From contig CAXKWD010000004.1 in the NCBI GenBank assembly GCA_964059195.1, positions 115,709,938 through 115,773,937 on the forward strand: DNA of 64,000 nucleotides, in the 5' to 3' direction. A program made the translations under genes and the position numbers. Source of the stretch: Ectobius pallidus (taxonomy: Eukaryota > Arthropoda > Insecta > Blattodea > Ectobiidae). Positions within the stretch are counted from its first letter, which is position 1. Each line of letters starts with the position of its first letter. Below the pieces are notes generated by a model. It did not search any database, was not told the origin of the DNA, and saw nothing but the letters and a program-made list of their open reading frames with translations. Positions 1-11,639 of this stretch are shown in pieces.

Positions 1-2
1 GG

Positions 3-1292
3 CATGACGTGGAGCAGGAATCCCCGATTGATCTAGGTGAACCTCCTGGAGATATTAATTTATTATCCGCTTTGTTATCTGATCTCCCTGCTTCTTTTGT
101 CACTATCAAGACTGCTCAAGAACAAGACACTGAATTGCAGCCCATTTTGGCGGATCTTAACTCAGGAAATCCTCGCCCGCCTTATCTTTTAAAGGACGGG
201 GTATTGATGTGTAGGGCCCATAAGGACCGTAAAATTAAGATTGTTGTTCCTGACGCTCTTGTGCCGTTGATCTTCCAATATTTTCACGATTCTCCTTTAG
301 GAGGCCATCTTGGACTATACAAAACAATAAACAAGATTCGTGAACGTTTTATTTGGAAAGGTCTGGAGAAGGATGTTCGTGCGAGGGTTAAGGCCTGTAG
401 GATCTGTAAGATCAGCAAACCTGCTCAACATACTCATTACGGCTTTCTGGCCTCTCAAATATCTACCCGTCCAATGGAGAAATTGTTTATCGACTATGTG
501 GGTCGTTTGCCGAGATCAAAAAAGGGAAACGGTTACATTCTGGTATGTGTTGACGCGTTCACGAAGTTCGTATGGTTATTCCCGTTGCGGGAGGCTACTA
601 CTAGCTCCACCATAACTTGCTTGTCGCGTGTTTTTGCCAGTTTTGGGCCTTCTACTTATTTGGTTAGTGACAATGCTACACAATTTTCTTCACACGCTTT
701 TCGTAAATTTTGCTTTGAGTATGGTATCTCCCATATCACGACCACCCCATTCTACCCAAACCCTTCCTTAGCTGAAAGGGTGAACAGGAATTTGCGCTCG
801 GCGCTTATTGCGTTTCATTCTACCGATCACACTATGTGGGATGTTAACTTAGACTCTTTGGCCTATGCTTTCAATACGGCGGTTCACGAAGGACATGGTA
901 CTACTCCCTCCAGCCTAATGTTAGCTTACAAGCCAAATTGCCCCCTATCTAATTTGTGGCGCATTAATGAATTGTTGCCAGATCAACCTACGCCTACTGA
1001 AATAAAAGCTAGGTGGGGTAGTGCCCTCCGTAATTTGCGGCATAGTCATGGTCAATCTCAAGCAAAATATAATCGCCAAAGGGTGCCAATCCCTTTTAAA
1101 CCAGGAGATAAGGTCTACTTGAAAAATCACCCCATTAGTAGCGCCGCCAACAGATTTTCCGCTAAACTAGCTCCCCGTTTTTCTGGCCCCCTCACCTTGT
1201 CAAAATTCACTACTCCAGTTTCCGTACTTTTGGTTGATGATCAGGGTAAAACTTTTAGAGCTCATGTGTCCCAACTTAAGATGGGGCCTTGA
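3..1292 (+). CDS. Gypsy-type LTR retrotransposon Pol, C-terminal part (integrase), 5' truncated by window edge
   Basis: The frame is open from the first bases of the window and ends in TGA at 1290-1292, so only the C-terminal part of Pol is present; protease, RT and RNase H would lie upstream. Counting from the GTG codon at 9, an HHCC zinc-binding domain sits at about residues 93-133 (H93, H100, C130, C133). The DDE integrase core follows with D162, D221 and E256; the last spacing is 34 residues, one short of the classical 35. A basic C-terminal DNA-binding domain occupies about 355-427. Integrase joins retrotransposon cDNA to nuclear DNA. There are no stops or frameshifts, so this end of the gene is well preserved. 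Assignment to Ty3/Gypsy rests on domain order and core motifs; the clade is not resolved. Confidence 0.93.
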   Translation, partial: HDVEQESPIDLGEPPGDINLLSALLSDLPASFVTIKTAQEQDTELQPILADLNSGNPRPPYLLKDGVLMCRAHKDRKIKIVVPDALVPLIFQYFHDSPLGGHLGLYKTINKIRERFIWKGLEKDVRARVKACRICKISKPAQHTHYGFLASQISTRPMEKLFIDYVGRLPRSKKGNGYILVCVDAFTKFVWLFPLREATTSSTITCLSRVFASFGPSTYLVSDNATQFSSHAFRKFCFEYGISHITTTPFYPNPSLAERVNRNLRSALIAFHSTDHTMWDVNLDSLAYAFNTAVHEGHGTTPSSLMLAYKPNCPLSNLWRINELLPDQPTPTEIKARWGSALRNLRHSHGQSQAKYNRQRVPIPFKPGDKVYLKNHPISSAANRFSAKLAPRFSGPLTLSKFTTPVSVLLVDDQGKTFRAHVSQLKMGP

Positions 1293-4197
1293 GCTTTGTA
1301 AAAAACCCTCAGGGGTCTTCATGTGTGGGCATGAAGATATGGGAGCCAACGTTCCCAAGTGGCCCGAGTTAAGTTAGGCGGGGATTTTTCTCTTCTTTCT
1401 TGGGGTTTTCCTTCTTTGGGGTTTTTTCCTCTGTCGTCTTTTTTCTCCTTCTCTATCGTCTGTGTACTTATTTTCTATCTGCAATTTTGGTTAACTTCAA
1501 AATTTATAATGGTTTATGTAAAAAAAAATTTTGACTATTTATCATATTCGAAATTTAAGGGTTATAATACCTTATCTTTCTTTCTTCTTTCCCTTACTTT
1601 TCTCCGTTTCCTCTTTCTAGTCCCACTATATCCACTAAAACATGAATAGGCGAAATTTTTCTAAATTTTTTTATCTCCCGTTTTGAGGGTTGTTTATTAT
1701 ATAGTATTTTGCTGTTATTGTATTGTTAATATTTGGTCTCGCGTATTCATGTTTTAAGTGGTTGAGAGTTGCCACTTATTATCATTTGTTTTCTTTCTGT
1801 CTGCGTTGCAATCTGGTATAGGGGTTAGGAAGGATAATAATTCACCTTGCTTATTACGTTCTGGTATTTATTATATATTCTACTTTATTTCTGTCTTACC
1901 ATTCCTTTTACAACAAATATTCTCGTTTTGGTATTTACTTTATTGCACCGGTTATTCTCGTAATGCTGATTTGCGCTGTTGTTTTCTTGCTTCCGTTTGT
2001 TTTGTTTGGCTGCAATCCTCCTTCGTTCTTTGTTTATTTGGTTTTGTTGTTTTTTTTTTAGTTTATTTTTGCATACCTGCTGCTTTTGTTGTTCTTTTCT
2101 GCAAACATAAAGTTATAAGATTAATGTTTTGTTATTTTTTTTTTCTTTCTTTTTAAATATTTCTATGTGATGCTACAAAAAAAAAACTAAAAACTTCATG
2201 CCGCATATATTAAAGGAAACCTTGGTTACTTTCTTTTGTGCTAATGACAAGAAATTAATATGACTCAACCAGAACCTCTACGGAATGAAAAGCATTGTCC
2301 AACAATTGATTGAAAAAAATAAATAAAAAGAGAATGAATTTACCACAAGTAATTAACCATTTTGACTATGGTGCCTTTGATATTTTCACAGTCAAATTTT
2401 GCTGTGTTTGGCTAATTGTGAAAGAATATAAATGAGACATTCCTAATTATTCATACAAACTTCCCGATGCTGCCATATTCTTAAAATGGAATATCTTTGA
2501 TGTATTCTCACTGGTTTTAAATAAATTAAAATAATTTTAGCTCAGAGTAAGCTATGGCCAGTGGTTGAATCGTAGTACTTAAATGCTTTGTAATCGATGG
2601 TCTAATCATAAACTATTATTCCTATGGATTTGTAATTTCTCTTTGCCTATAATTATGGCTTTGTGTTTGTGGGCGGTGCCGTATTGCCGTCGTTTTGCCG
2701 GGTGTTCTCAGACTGCTCCATGGGAGGACGTGCCTGGTTTCGGTTCGCGGCTTCCAGGCACGTCTGCTAATTCCATGGAGGAGGTTGCATTTTCCCTTCT
2801 TTGTCCTCGGGCGGCTGAGGAGTCACCGGGAATTTTTCCTTAGCGGGGCGTGGACAATGGTTTCCGTTTCCGGGGTATATCCCCGAGGTTTTGGTTTTCC
2901 TTATTTTTCAGACCCCCGTACGGCTACTGGATTGTTAATGGTTGAGAGCTAGTCTTCTATGAGGCCCGACCTAAGAGCGGTCTCCTTCTCCGTCGGAATG
3001 GGTCCGGCGTGGAAGCGGTCATGAAGAATCCTGCCTCCCTTTCCTTTCCCATAATTTTCCATTTCGACACCCGTCCCGCAAAACACCTCATTATCACCCT
3101 TCTTTCATTTCATCTACATCATTATCACCGTCTAGATCTAGCACATTCATCTTTCATCTTTCATCTTCTTAATCAATTTTGCTTTTGAATTTGAAAAAAA
3201 AAAATCAAATAAACTAAAAACTTAGGTCTCAAATAATTCTAATAAAAAGGGCATTTAGGTAATTTTAATGCAGTATTGTATATATTAATTAACTTAATCT
3301 ATTGAATTTTTTCTTCCATTTTAGGAAGTTTTGCATTTAACCAAATAATTGCCCTGATCTGGTTTTCTTAACATTTATACTGATGTATGTTATTTTAATT
3401 AATTCTGTAAATAAATACATATTAATTTTTATAGTTAGTGTCATGTTTTCAAATTTTCTATTTAAACAAAAATCTAAACTTAATGTTTTCATGGTCTTTC
3501 TAACCAAAATCATAATGTAATTATATTTATTATTTCCCCTTCAGGGTTTTGTTTTTTTTAATAGGGACCTTGTGAGTGTGTACGTACCTGGTTCTCATAT
3601 AATTCTGTATTTCAGATAGTGTTGTGCATCGGTGTGCTGCCCTCCTCTGCGGCCCACTTATTATTTTTCACTGCCGAGCTAATCTTTGTCACCTCTGTTT
3701 TGGCCACCTACTTCGCTGCTGTTGTGTTTGCACGCTGGGGACGCCTAGCTGTGACCTTCCTATAGCAGAAACAAGAGCCATCTATTCACATAATGCAACT
3801 TCTGCTCTCCGCATATCCAGCAACTGATCTACTCTACGGTGCTGTACTTCTACTCACCAGCAGCTTCTTCTACAACCACAACTTAATAATCTCCGACACC
3901 AATAGACTTGGTTAATTCTATTATTATACAAATCTACAGGTTACCATTATAAGGTTATGTACTTCTGGTTCTACAATGTTAATGGACTACATTGTGTTCC
4001 GGTGCTGGTGAAGTGATGTTACACGATTTGGACTCTGTTCATCTACACTACAGGATTATTTAATTATTTATATTGGTGGACCTTTAAAATTTGGTGATAG
4101 AACTTTAGATGCTCATTATGACAGTCTTAAATCTCAAATGGTCTATTTTTCAGAGAAAAAAAAAAATTTCCTCTAAAAAAAAAATTTTTTTTTTTCT
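1293..4197 (+). other. Non-coding 3' flank of the Gypsy-type element, boundaries unresolved
   Basis: After the pol stop comes a T-rich stretch (about 1380-2160), AT-rich DNA (2160-2640), a GC-richer block (2640-3060) and more AT-rich DNA. An 8-bp inverted repeat with a 6-base loop lies just after the stop (1316-1323 with 1330-1337). Homopolymer A and T runs at about 4155-4195 precede the tandem duplication. I see no coding frame worth calling. I could not place a polypurine tract or LTR start with confidence, because the 5' LTR is outside the window and cannot be compared. Confidence 0.5.
2716..2781. repeat. Imperfect hairpin in a GC-rich block
   Basis: Perfect 11-bp arms at 2727-2737 and 2754-2764 are nested inside 8-bp outer arms CTCCATGG (2716-2723) and CCATGGAG (2774-2781). 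It lies in an island clearly richer in G+C than its surroundings. No function is evident. Confidence 0.6.
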
Positions 4198-4669
4198 CCG
4201 GGGCCGGAGAGGATGTGCCGCTCATTTTCGGCACGTGTCTTATTTAACTATTTAATCTTATTTATTTATTTATTTATTTATTCTATGGTATATAATATTT
4301 GTTTCTAACCTTACTTAATTTTGATGTTTCTTTCTCTTCGCCTTGTTTACGTACACATTTTCCGTCGTATTTCGCAAGCCATCCTTCATTTGTTTTGTGT
4401 GTTTTCATAAACTGCCCTTCTGGCCATCAACGCCCGGGGCCGGAGAGGATGTGCCGCTCATTTTCGGCACGTGTCTTATTTAACTATTTAATCTTATTTA
4501 TTTATTTATTTATTTATTCTATGGTATATAATATTTGTTTCTAACCTTACTTAATTTTGATGTTTCTTTCTCTTCGCCTTGTTTACGTACACATTTTCCG
4601 TCGTATTTCGCAAGCCATCCTTCATTTGTTTTGTGTGTTTTCATAAACTGCCCTTCTGGCCATCAACGC
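4198..4669 (+). repeat. 236-bp direct tandem duplication (two copies)
   Basis: Copy 1 is 4198-4433 and copy 2 is 4434-4669. Both begin CCGGGGCCGGAGAGG, contain a run of five and a half TTTA units, and end CATCAACGC. They look identical base for base, so the duplication is recent. Each contains an overlapping short reading frame, hence two similar spurious ORFs. A TATA-like motif lies about 170 bp downstream, so this could be a U3-type duplication inside the 3' LTR of the upstream Gypsy-type element; that reading is inference. Confidence 0.9.
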
Positions 4670-4837
4670 TCTCTATTTTCTTGTTCTGCCAGCGCCACCT
4701 ATTTGCTTGTTCGGTATTATCTTGGTGGGCGTTGCCGTGAGATAGGGTCATGTTCCGATCGTCGTGAGAGAGAGTTATCTTCCGACCGCCGTGGAGAGAA
4801 GTTCTGCGAGACTTCTACTGAAGGTTGAGTGTGGTGA

Positions 4838-4848
4838 TCTATATATAG
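4838..4848 (+). promoter_or_regulatory. TATA-like motif downstream of the 236-bp duplication
   Basis: A TCTATATATAG stretch stands in an otherwise mixed-composition context, and an AATAAA lies about 410 bp further on (5257-5262). The order duplicated block, TATA, polyadenylation signal resembles an LTR, but neither LTR boundary nor a second LTR is visible. Confidence 0.25.
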
Positions 4849-5262
4849 TGTGGTTTTTCGGCATGTAGTTTGGTATCTCTCTACATATTTCAGTTATCCA
4901 GCAGGTATGTTTTAGTTAAATTATTGTATAGTTTGCTGGTGGGTTTTCTTTAGTTTCTTTAGGTTTCGCTTTTGTTTCACCCACCAGTTTTCAGTTCTGC
5001 TCGGTTTGTTCTTTAATATTTTTCATTTATGCCGTTTTGTTACGTTTCGTTTTGTGTTTCGGAGGATTGCTTGCTAAATACCACGGTCCCTTTTCAACAT
5101 AGCCTTCAGCCTTCTCTTAGATTATTGCTAATATCATTTCTTCACACATGTTTTATGCCTACCTGCTTCACAGGTTATCTAAGAATGTTTTATATGTAAA
5201 TATTAATGTTTATGGTGCCATTCCATGTTATTAACTTTTGTTACACTGAGATTTACAATAAA

Positions 5263-6146
5263 TTGACATATTTTGAATTTCTGCACTTTAATATTACGTG
5301 TACGTGGGCCCCTTGTCCTCTGCTACAGGTTTTGGGGTCACGGCTTATTGTAATATGACGGCCCTGGGTACAATCCCGCAAAGCAATCGTAGCAATGATT
5401 ACGATTTTTCTCGGGTTTCGATTTATTTTTTGCAAGTAACGTTGCGAATAATACGATTATTGTGGTAAGCAAAATGATGAAAATTATTATATTTGTTAAT
5501 ATTAATGTTATTTACTTTGTTTTAACATACTTATTGATTGAAACCTACACTTTATAATTATGAAGTAAATGTTATGTGAATTGCAAATAACCCTTGACCC
5601 TTTCTGTATTTTTACAAGTAATTGTTAAGTGAAACATCAGTGGGTCCTAAATTTTAAATAAATGAGGAAAATTTCATTAGAATAGCTAGTTTCCGCAAAT
5701 AATATTTCTAACTTGCGGATAAATGGTCCTAACATTTTGTATAAAGTAATACTTTATGAATCTTATATCTGTGCTTTTAGGCCTATGCAATTTTGAGGGG
5801 ACGAATTTATACGTCAGTAGCAGCAAAAATGTTAATAGAAAATAACGGGGACCGTACAACAAGTATCTGAACACGTGAAAGTAAACACCTGTAACGGAAC
5901 CTCCAGGGATACTGTTAAACATATTTATGAGTTTGGGAATGTTTCTAGACAACATGATGAGCTGTCTGAATGTGAGATAAAGTAGCAGGCATGGTCATAA
6001 TACAAACGTTCACAAGAACAGCTCAAACCACACAACTAGATGGTGGAAACTTGTGTTCTAAACTCCGGCTTCCTGGCTCGCCAAGAATAACAACTAGCTT
6101 ACAAGTGTTAAACTGCCTTCAGCAACGAGAGCCTCTCATACTACCA
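5263..6146. other. AT-rich intergenic DNA
   Basis: I see no gene here. A diverged member of a dispersed repeat family occupies about 5685-5845 (listed separately), and one TAGGCCTA site lies at 5778-5785. Confidence 0.5.
5685..5845 (+). repeat. Old dispersed repeat family, copy 1
   Basis: It shares with copies near 9.4, 17.1 and 56.5 kb a block containing CTTATATCT(C/G)TGCTTTTA followed by a TTTTGAGG-GACGAA-like segment. All four copies are on the plus strand and heavily diverged. No ORF or terminal structure was found. Confidence 0.4.
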
Positions 6147-6207
6147 CCTCTCTCTTTCTCCCTCTCCCTCTCTATCTTCCTCTCTCTCTCTCCTCCTCCT
6201 CCTCATC

Positions 6208-6251
<44 letters not shown>
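6147..6251. repeat. (CT)n microsatellite with CTC interruptions
   Basis: A pyrimidine tract of CT dinucleotides interrupted by CCT triplets. The reading frame across it (Ser/Leu-rich) is an artefact. Confidence 0.95.
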
Positions 6252-7409
6252 ATACACACATTGATACACATATACACATCATCCTATGAGTCACGCTTCC
6301 ATTTTAAAAAACTCACTCCACTTATGGGAAAGGGACATTAAAACCCTTAATTTCATTGGTATAAAAAGTAATCCACTTCTTATCTTAGTTACCTGAGGTG
6401 CTGTTTAAACTCTTTCTTTCTGGAAAACTGATCCAAGATAAATTCTTTTCATTATTCTAATTTGGCTTAAAAACAAACCATCCTCCCGGTTTTAATAAGG
6501 TGGGCGAATGGTGAGTGAAGTCTCAAATCTAAGTTAGCGCGTTTTTAAATAAATGTTGCACATGATTCAAATGTTTCAATAAATAAAATAAACGTTAAGA
6601 GTTATTCGCATCCTAGGAAAATAATATTTAATATGAAATTTGATGATATTGTTATAGTTTGGAACCGAAATATTAGATGTATCTAAAATATCGAAATCCA
6701 CCTCTAGGAGTAAGAAAAGAACACAAATACGATACCATTCCAGCAAAGTTGTTTGACTTTCTTTCACCCATGTAATGCATTTACTTAGTGTGTTTGGTGA
6801 CAGATTTACATCCTATCAAATTATGTTCTTAGATTATCAGTTTAAAGGATTTTCTTAAATAGGATAACATATCTTTTAAATTTTGTAGTCCTTGACAAGT
6901 TCGTTGTCGAATAACATCTTGTCATTATTGATATATGGTTCACCCTACAAGAAAATTTTGAGGAAAGAAAGTTAAATTGACATCTGTGAATGCTCTATTT
7001 TTAATAATTTAGGAATCATTTGTACCTGTGAATAGTATGTAGCCTATCACTGAATAAGTCCTGCTACGGTGCACTGTGTGTGCGAAAGAGAGGCAGACAG
7101 ACTGACTGATAACAAGAAAAATGAATAGTGGTTAGGAAAGGAATATGAGGAACCAACCCTTGATTCAAGATTAGATGTCATGAACAGATCGTGGAAATAT
7201 TTGAAGCAGATGTACAGCTCCATAGTTGAGTCTTGCCTTAGTAGTCTTGCCTATACAGGAAAAACTTCACTTTACCTATGTGTGAACTAATTTTATTTAC
7301 TTTCATTGGTACTACACTGAGTTTTCAGAGTTCCAAGACCGGATATTAAACTTATCGGTAACACATTTTTGAAAAATCTGTCTAATCTTTAATCCACTTT
7401 CATAGTTTC

Positions 7410-7410
<1 letters not shown>
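6252..7410. other. AT-rich intergenic DNA, nothing recognised
   Basis: I found no gene, RNA or clear repeat in this stretch. Open frames are short and without recognisable motifs. Confidence 0.5.
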
Positions 7411-7452
<42 letters not shown>

Positions 7453-7462
7453 GTTATTGTTA

Positions 7463-7496
<34 letters not shown>

Positions 7497-7533
7497 CAAT
7501 ATCATTATTATCATTATTGTATTGTTGTCGTCG

Positions 7534-7564
<31 letters not shown>
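7411..7564. repeat. (ATT)n microsatellite, imperfect
   Basis: About 150 bp of ATT triplets with GTT and ATC interruptions, adjacent to a SINE copy downstream. Confidence 0.95.
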
Positions 7565-7617
7565 ATTACTACTATACTGTATGTTTGGTTAGTAAAAGTT
7601 GGTTAAACCTTGAGTTA

Positions 7618-7915
7618 AAAGGTAAAGTGATCCCTATACAGGCCATGGAGGCCAGGAGGTTGAGGCTCCCAGATTTTGGAAATTCGGCACCTGAAGGTGG
7701 TAAGGTTGTCAGCCTTACGCACCGGCCGCCTTTACCCCCAGGACTGCTCCTGGTACTCATTTCTGTTAGAGGCTGAGTCGACTCCAGGGCCATTGTGCCA
7801 CCAGAAGGATTAGGCCAATTGAAAAATCTCAACTACCTCATCGGGAATCGAACCCGCGACCTTCCGGTTTGTAGCGCAGCGCCTCAACCACTAGCTACGG
7901 CGTACCCCTTGAGTT
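7618..7915 (-). mobile_element. tRNA-derived SINE, minus strand
   Basis: Read on the minus strand, the head (7915 downwards) carries an A-box-like TAGCTAGTGG and, 30-40 bases further, a B-box GGTTCGATTCC: the internal RNA polymerase III promoter of a tRNA-related SINE. The body runs on for about 220 bp with no ORF. A plus-strand reading frame over it is antisense noise. The family is not named here; related tRNA-SINEs are known in many insects. Confidence 0.75.
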
Positions 7916-8767
7916 GCAAAGCGAATAGGTCATTGGTTCGATCTCTAATCATACCGTTAACGACAAGAGCCTCGAACTTCAGGATCCTAGTGGCGTTAGA
8001 GATCCATAGGCCAATAAGAAATATTTGACTTCCTTCATTTTAAAAGTAGTACCGGCAGGGTTGGGACTTGACGCGTAAGAAAAACTTGTAAAATAAGGGT
8101 AAACGCGTTATTAACGTAATAAACGTAAAATACATAAGAAAACCTCTTGCAAACCAAAATTTTACTCTTGCATCGGTAATAAATTATTTTAAACTTTTTT
8201 AGCCAATAAAAATAATTTTTAATTATTAAAAGCTTGCAAAACTAAAACAAAAATGTTTATATTTAAATTCCTCAGACTTCTTACTGTGTTGAACAAGAAT
8301 AAATACATGGGTTCAGTGATTATAATAAATCATATAAAATTAACATTAACACGAAGCAATAACGTTTTAACTACACCATTGCGTACTTATACTGTATATG
8401 GTACCTATGTTCAAAGAATAGCTGTGGCCTTCCAACACTAATAAATCGTTGTGATGATGTGACTTAGTTCAATTTGCAGTTGGCTTCTATGTGTAAACAC
8501 ATTAATATAAATAATTAAGTAAAGGGTGTTTATATGGTCAAAATGAATTAAATGTTAGTTTATTACATCACATGTATAATACTGTTTTTCATATTACGTA
8601 TTTTACATCTATTTTAGTGTAAAATACTGATAGGTAAATGACTCGCCCAACCCTGACTACAAGTAATGATGCCGTCAGTTAATTAAATAAAATAGTACAT
8701 TCATATGTATATATAGGTCCCATATGTTGTAACGTGATGTCTAATCAAATAAAAAAACAAACTAACT

Positions 8768-8895
8768 CACATTCGGGAGGTTCAAATCCCGTGGCCGGCA
8801 ATTTGACATGGTTTTTTTTATGGTTTCCCCAGTCGTAAAGGTAAATGCCGAATTTAGTAATTACATACCATGAATCATCATTACCATTTCATCCC
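8768..8895 (+). mobile_element. 5'-truncated tRNA-derived SINE, plus strand
   Basis: It begins close to a B-box-like GGTTCAAATCCC (about 8779-8790) and continues into a body with CCGGCAATTTGACATGG and a GGTTTCCCC-type block. The A-box half is missing. This is a different family from the copy at 7.6 kb. Confidence 0.6.
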
Positions 8896-10120
8896 GTATC
8901 ATATCCATTTAAATTAATATATGTTGGTTAAAATTTACTCCATAAAATACAATAACAATAGAAAATAACAATCACAAGTTTCATGGCCTACCCTAATGTA
9001 TAGATCCCGAACTCCTGATATAACCTCGTAACTACAGGTAAAAGGAGTTTAAATACAGCTGAAATAAATAGAAAATAAACAAAGAAACAAACTAATAAAG
9101 GTTCTCAAACACACTCTAAAAATGCTTAATAAGAAATCCCTTCTATACTCTTGAAGATCTTTAAACTGATTGTAAATATTTTGTAATTTTTGTTTTCTGT
9201 GCTCCATTTGTTAACATCGATCACTTTTAATCCTTTCAGAGCTGATTTTATATATTGATATAATTTTGTAATGAGAAATGCGCACGATGTTTCATCAGCA
9301 GTGAACTTTATGCTTAAAATCAATCAGCCTTTTCGTTGGTATCCATAAATTACAATTTTTAACGCTTGGATGAAAATCCAAACATTGCACAGAAAGCAGT
9401 ATTCTATTAATCTTATATCTCTGCTTTATTAACAAAAATTGAGGTAACGAATTTGCAGCCTACTTCAGTGCATTGAAAAGGTTAAATGCCTGTATTTGTG
9501 TCTAAAGACAGTATAATAAAATATAAATAGAAGTAAAAAGTAACCGATACTTCCTCAAATCATACGTATTACAAGCTTTCTCCTTAGTTCCTTCTGTGTC
9601 TGCGTGTGTGTTTGTGTTGAGACATTGGCAGATAGCGGGAAGAGAGGAAACGAAAGGCAGACAGAACAGAGAGGGGGAGAGATTATTTGTATACGAGTGT
9701 GTGTAAGTACAGATTCAGATGATTATGATAGTGGCTTAATGTGTTAATATGACGGGTTCATTTTATTTATATTTCGGTTACTGTGTTGTACTCACTGAAA
9801 GGCGCGATGTTTTCGAATGAATGTTCGCTATTCAATATCAGTTATTAATAACGCTTGTAAAAAGAAACGTCATATAACTGGTAACATACGTATTGATACG
9901 GCTTCCATTCTATTGACATTCTATAATATCCCACTCTATACAAACCGATAAAATGTCACGTCATTATGAATGTATTTTTATTGAAAAGGCTAAACGCAGG
10001 AAACGCTTAAAATCATTGAATTTGTATTTTTATAGTACTAACAAACAAGTAATTGAAGTGGTGGAAATAACTTAAGAGTAAATGTAGGTTTTTCTCATAT
10101 GAATAAGATAGTTCAGACAC
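8896..10120. other. AT-rich intergenic DNA
   Basis: No gene is seen. It contains a member of the old dispersed repeat family (9226-9495) and a short GT/GA-rich patch near 9600-9710. Confidence 0.5.
9226..9495 (+). repeat. Old dispersed repeat family, copy 2
   Basis: It aligns by eye with 56392-56638: both have CTTT-AATCCT-TCAGAGCTGA at the left, then CTTATATCTCTGCTTT and a GAGG-AACGAA-like segment at the right. Confidence 0.45.
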
Positions 10121-10182
<62 letters not shown>

Positions 10183-10206
10183 GTAATAATAATAATAATA
10201 ATAATA
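10121..10206. repeat. (AAT)n microsatellite
   Basis: A near-perfect AAT triplet run. The poly-isoleucine frame across it is not a gene. Confidence 0.95.
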
Positions 10207-10423
10207 GTTATGAAAATAATATTTATAGTAATATATCTCAGACTTGTAATCTTATCCGTTAATGCATATTCAGATTCGATAAATATAAGTTTTTTTACAT
10301 TCCCTAGTCATAGTTCATATATTCTAGATACTAAATCAGATATCAATATTTCACCAAAAATTCAGTTTTTGAGGCCCCCTCAATTTAAAAAAATATCAGT
10401 TTAATAAAATATCCCTGATTCTC

Positions 10424-10424
10424 C

Positions 10425-10470
<46 letters not shown>

Positions 10471-10494
10471 GACTGTATGCAAATGAGTGTGTTT

Positions 10495-10555
<61 letters not shown>

Positions 10556-10580
10556 TGTGTGTGTGTGTGTGTGTATGTGT
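10424..10580. repeat. Compound microsatellite (GT)n-(GA)n-(GT)n
   Basis: GT repeats to about 10464, a short unique segment, a GA run of more than 50 bases to about 10552, then GT again. The Cys/Val and Glu/Arg frame across it is an artefact. Confidence 0.95.
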
Positions 10581-10699
10581 ACTGTATGTGTGCAGATGTG
10601 TCCTACACTGCTCTCCTCTAGGGCAAGGGGCTGTCACCACATAGTGTTACGTACTACACGTACAATGAGAGCACAAAGTGAGTGTGCCCCCATTTACTT

Positions 10700-11339
10700 T
10701 CGATGGTTATGATTGATTGATTGAATGATATTATGGAAACTAAATAGATAATGCTCTCTGGGAGTGCAATAAATAAAAAAATATATAAAACTTGCAAAAT
10801 CAAAGCTATAACGCTATAACGCAACGTCTCGATTTTGTCGAAATCAGCTGTAGAAGCGTAGTTTTATGCAAGTTTAATTGATTTCATTTAGATCTGATGT
10901 TTATATACTTTGCTATACTTTGTCAGAATTTAAAGTGAAAAAGCATACGATTCGGTAGGGAAAGAATCGGGAATGTCACACTTTTTATTTAACATGTGCC
11001 TTAAAACAAAATCTAACTAGCTTATGTATAATTTGTTAAAATTATAATTTACCGGCACTTGTTCATGTTTTGAACAAAATGTAATTGTTACAACCTATTC
11101 CATAGTTTCAAAATTCGATAAAGAAAGTTATCTTAATCACAAATTGCCAAATACGTTTTGTGTTTTTTTAATGTTATCAACTGTCCCCTTGAAGCTGTAC
11201 AGAAATACCCCTTCCAATGTGAATATTGTACTAACTTCTTGTTTATGACTATTTTGGTGTTCATAGCTTTTTGTGGAACGTGTTATTTTCCATATTATTA
11301 AGAGGTTAAGAATTTAAGGTAAGCGCATAATGCATTTGA
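10700..11339. other. AT-rich intergenic DNA, nothing recognised
   Basis: No ORF with recognisable motifs and no clear repeat structure. Confidence 0.5.
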
Positions 11340-11635
11340 CCGCCTGCGTGGCCTCGTGGTTAGCATCGCTGGCTACGGCTCCGTAGGCCGTAGGGTTCGA
11401 CCTTCTCGGTTTTTTCTGAGGTAGGGAGGTCTGGAACGGGATGCACTCAGACTCGTGATACAAATTGAGGAGCTACTTGATAGAGAAGTAGCGGCTCGGG
11501 TCACGGAAACAACTATTAACGGCCGTGGTATCGGCATGCCCCCCAATCCTGCCTTCTGCCGATGGTAGATGACGCAGCGGTCCCTTCAGTGATTAGCGCC
11601 ACGGAGTTTGTTTTTAGTTTTTACATAATACGTTT
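11340..11635 (+). mobile_element. tRNA-derived SINE, plus strand
   Basis: The head has an A-box-like TGGCCTCGTGGTTAG (about 11349-11363) and a B-box-like GGTTCGACC (11394-11402), followed by a roughly 230-bp body. It ends in a T-rich tail (TTTGTTTTTAGTTTTTAC). The organisation is that of a pol III SINE; the body differs from the other SINEs in this window. Confidence 0.7.
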
Positions 11636-11639
11636 AAAT

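Noticed and set aside
1359..2156. Phe/Leu-rich frames after the integrase gene
   Set aside because: They are translations of a T-rich non-coding tract; hydrophobicity follows from base composition, not from a membrane protein.
6147..6341. Ser/Leu-rich frame of 116 codons
   Set aside because: It is a translation of the CT microsatellite and flanks.
10099..10712. Poly-isoleucine and Cys/Val/Glu/Arg-rich frames
   Set aside because: They are translations of AAT, GT and GA microsatellites.
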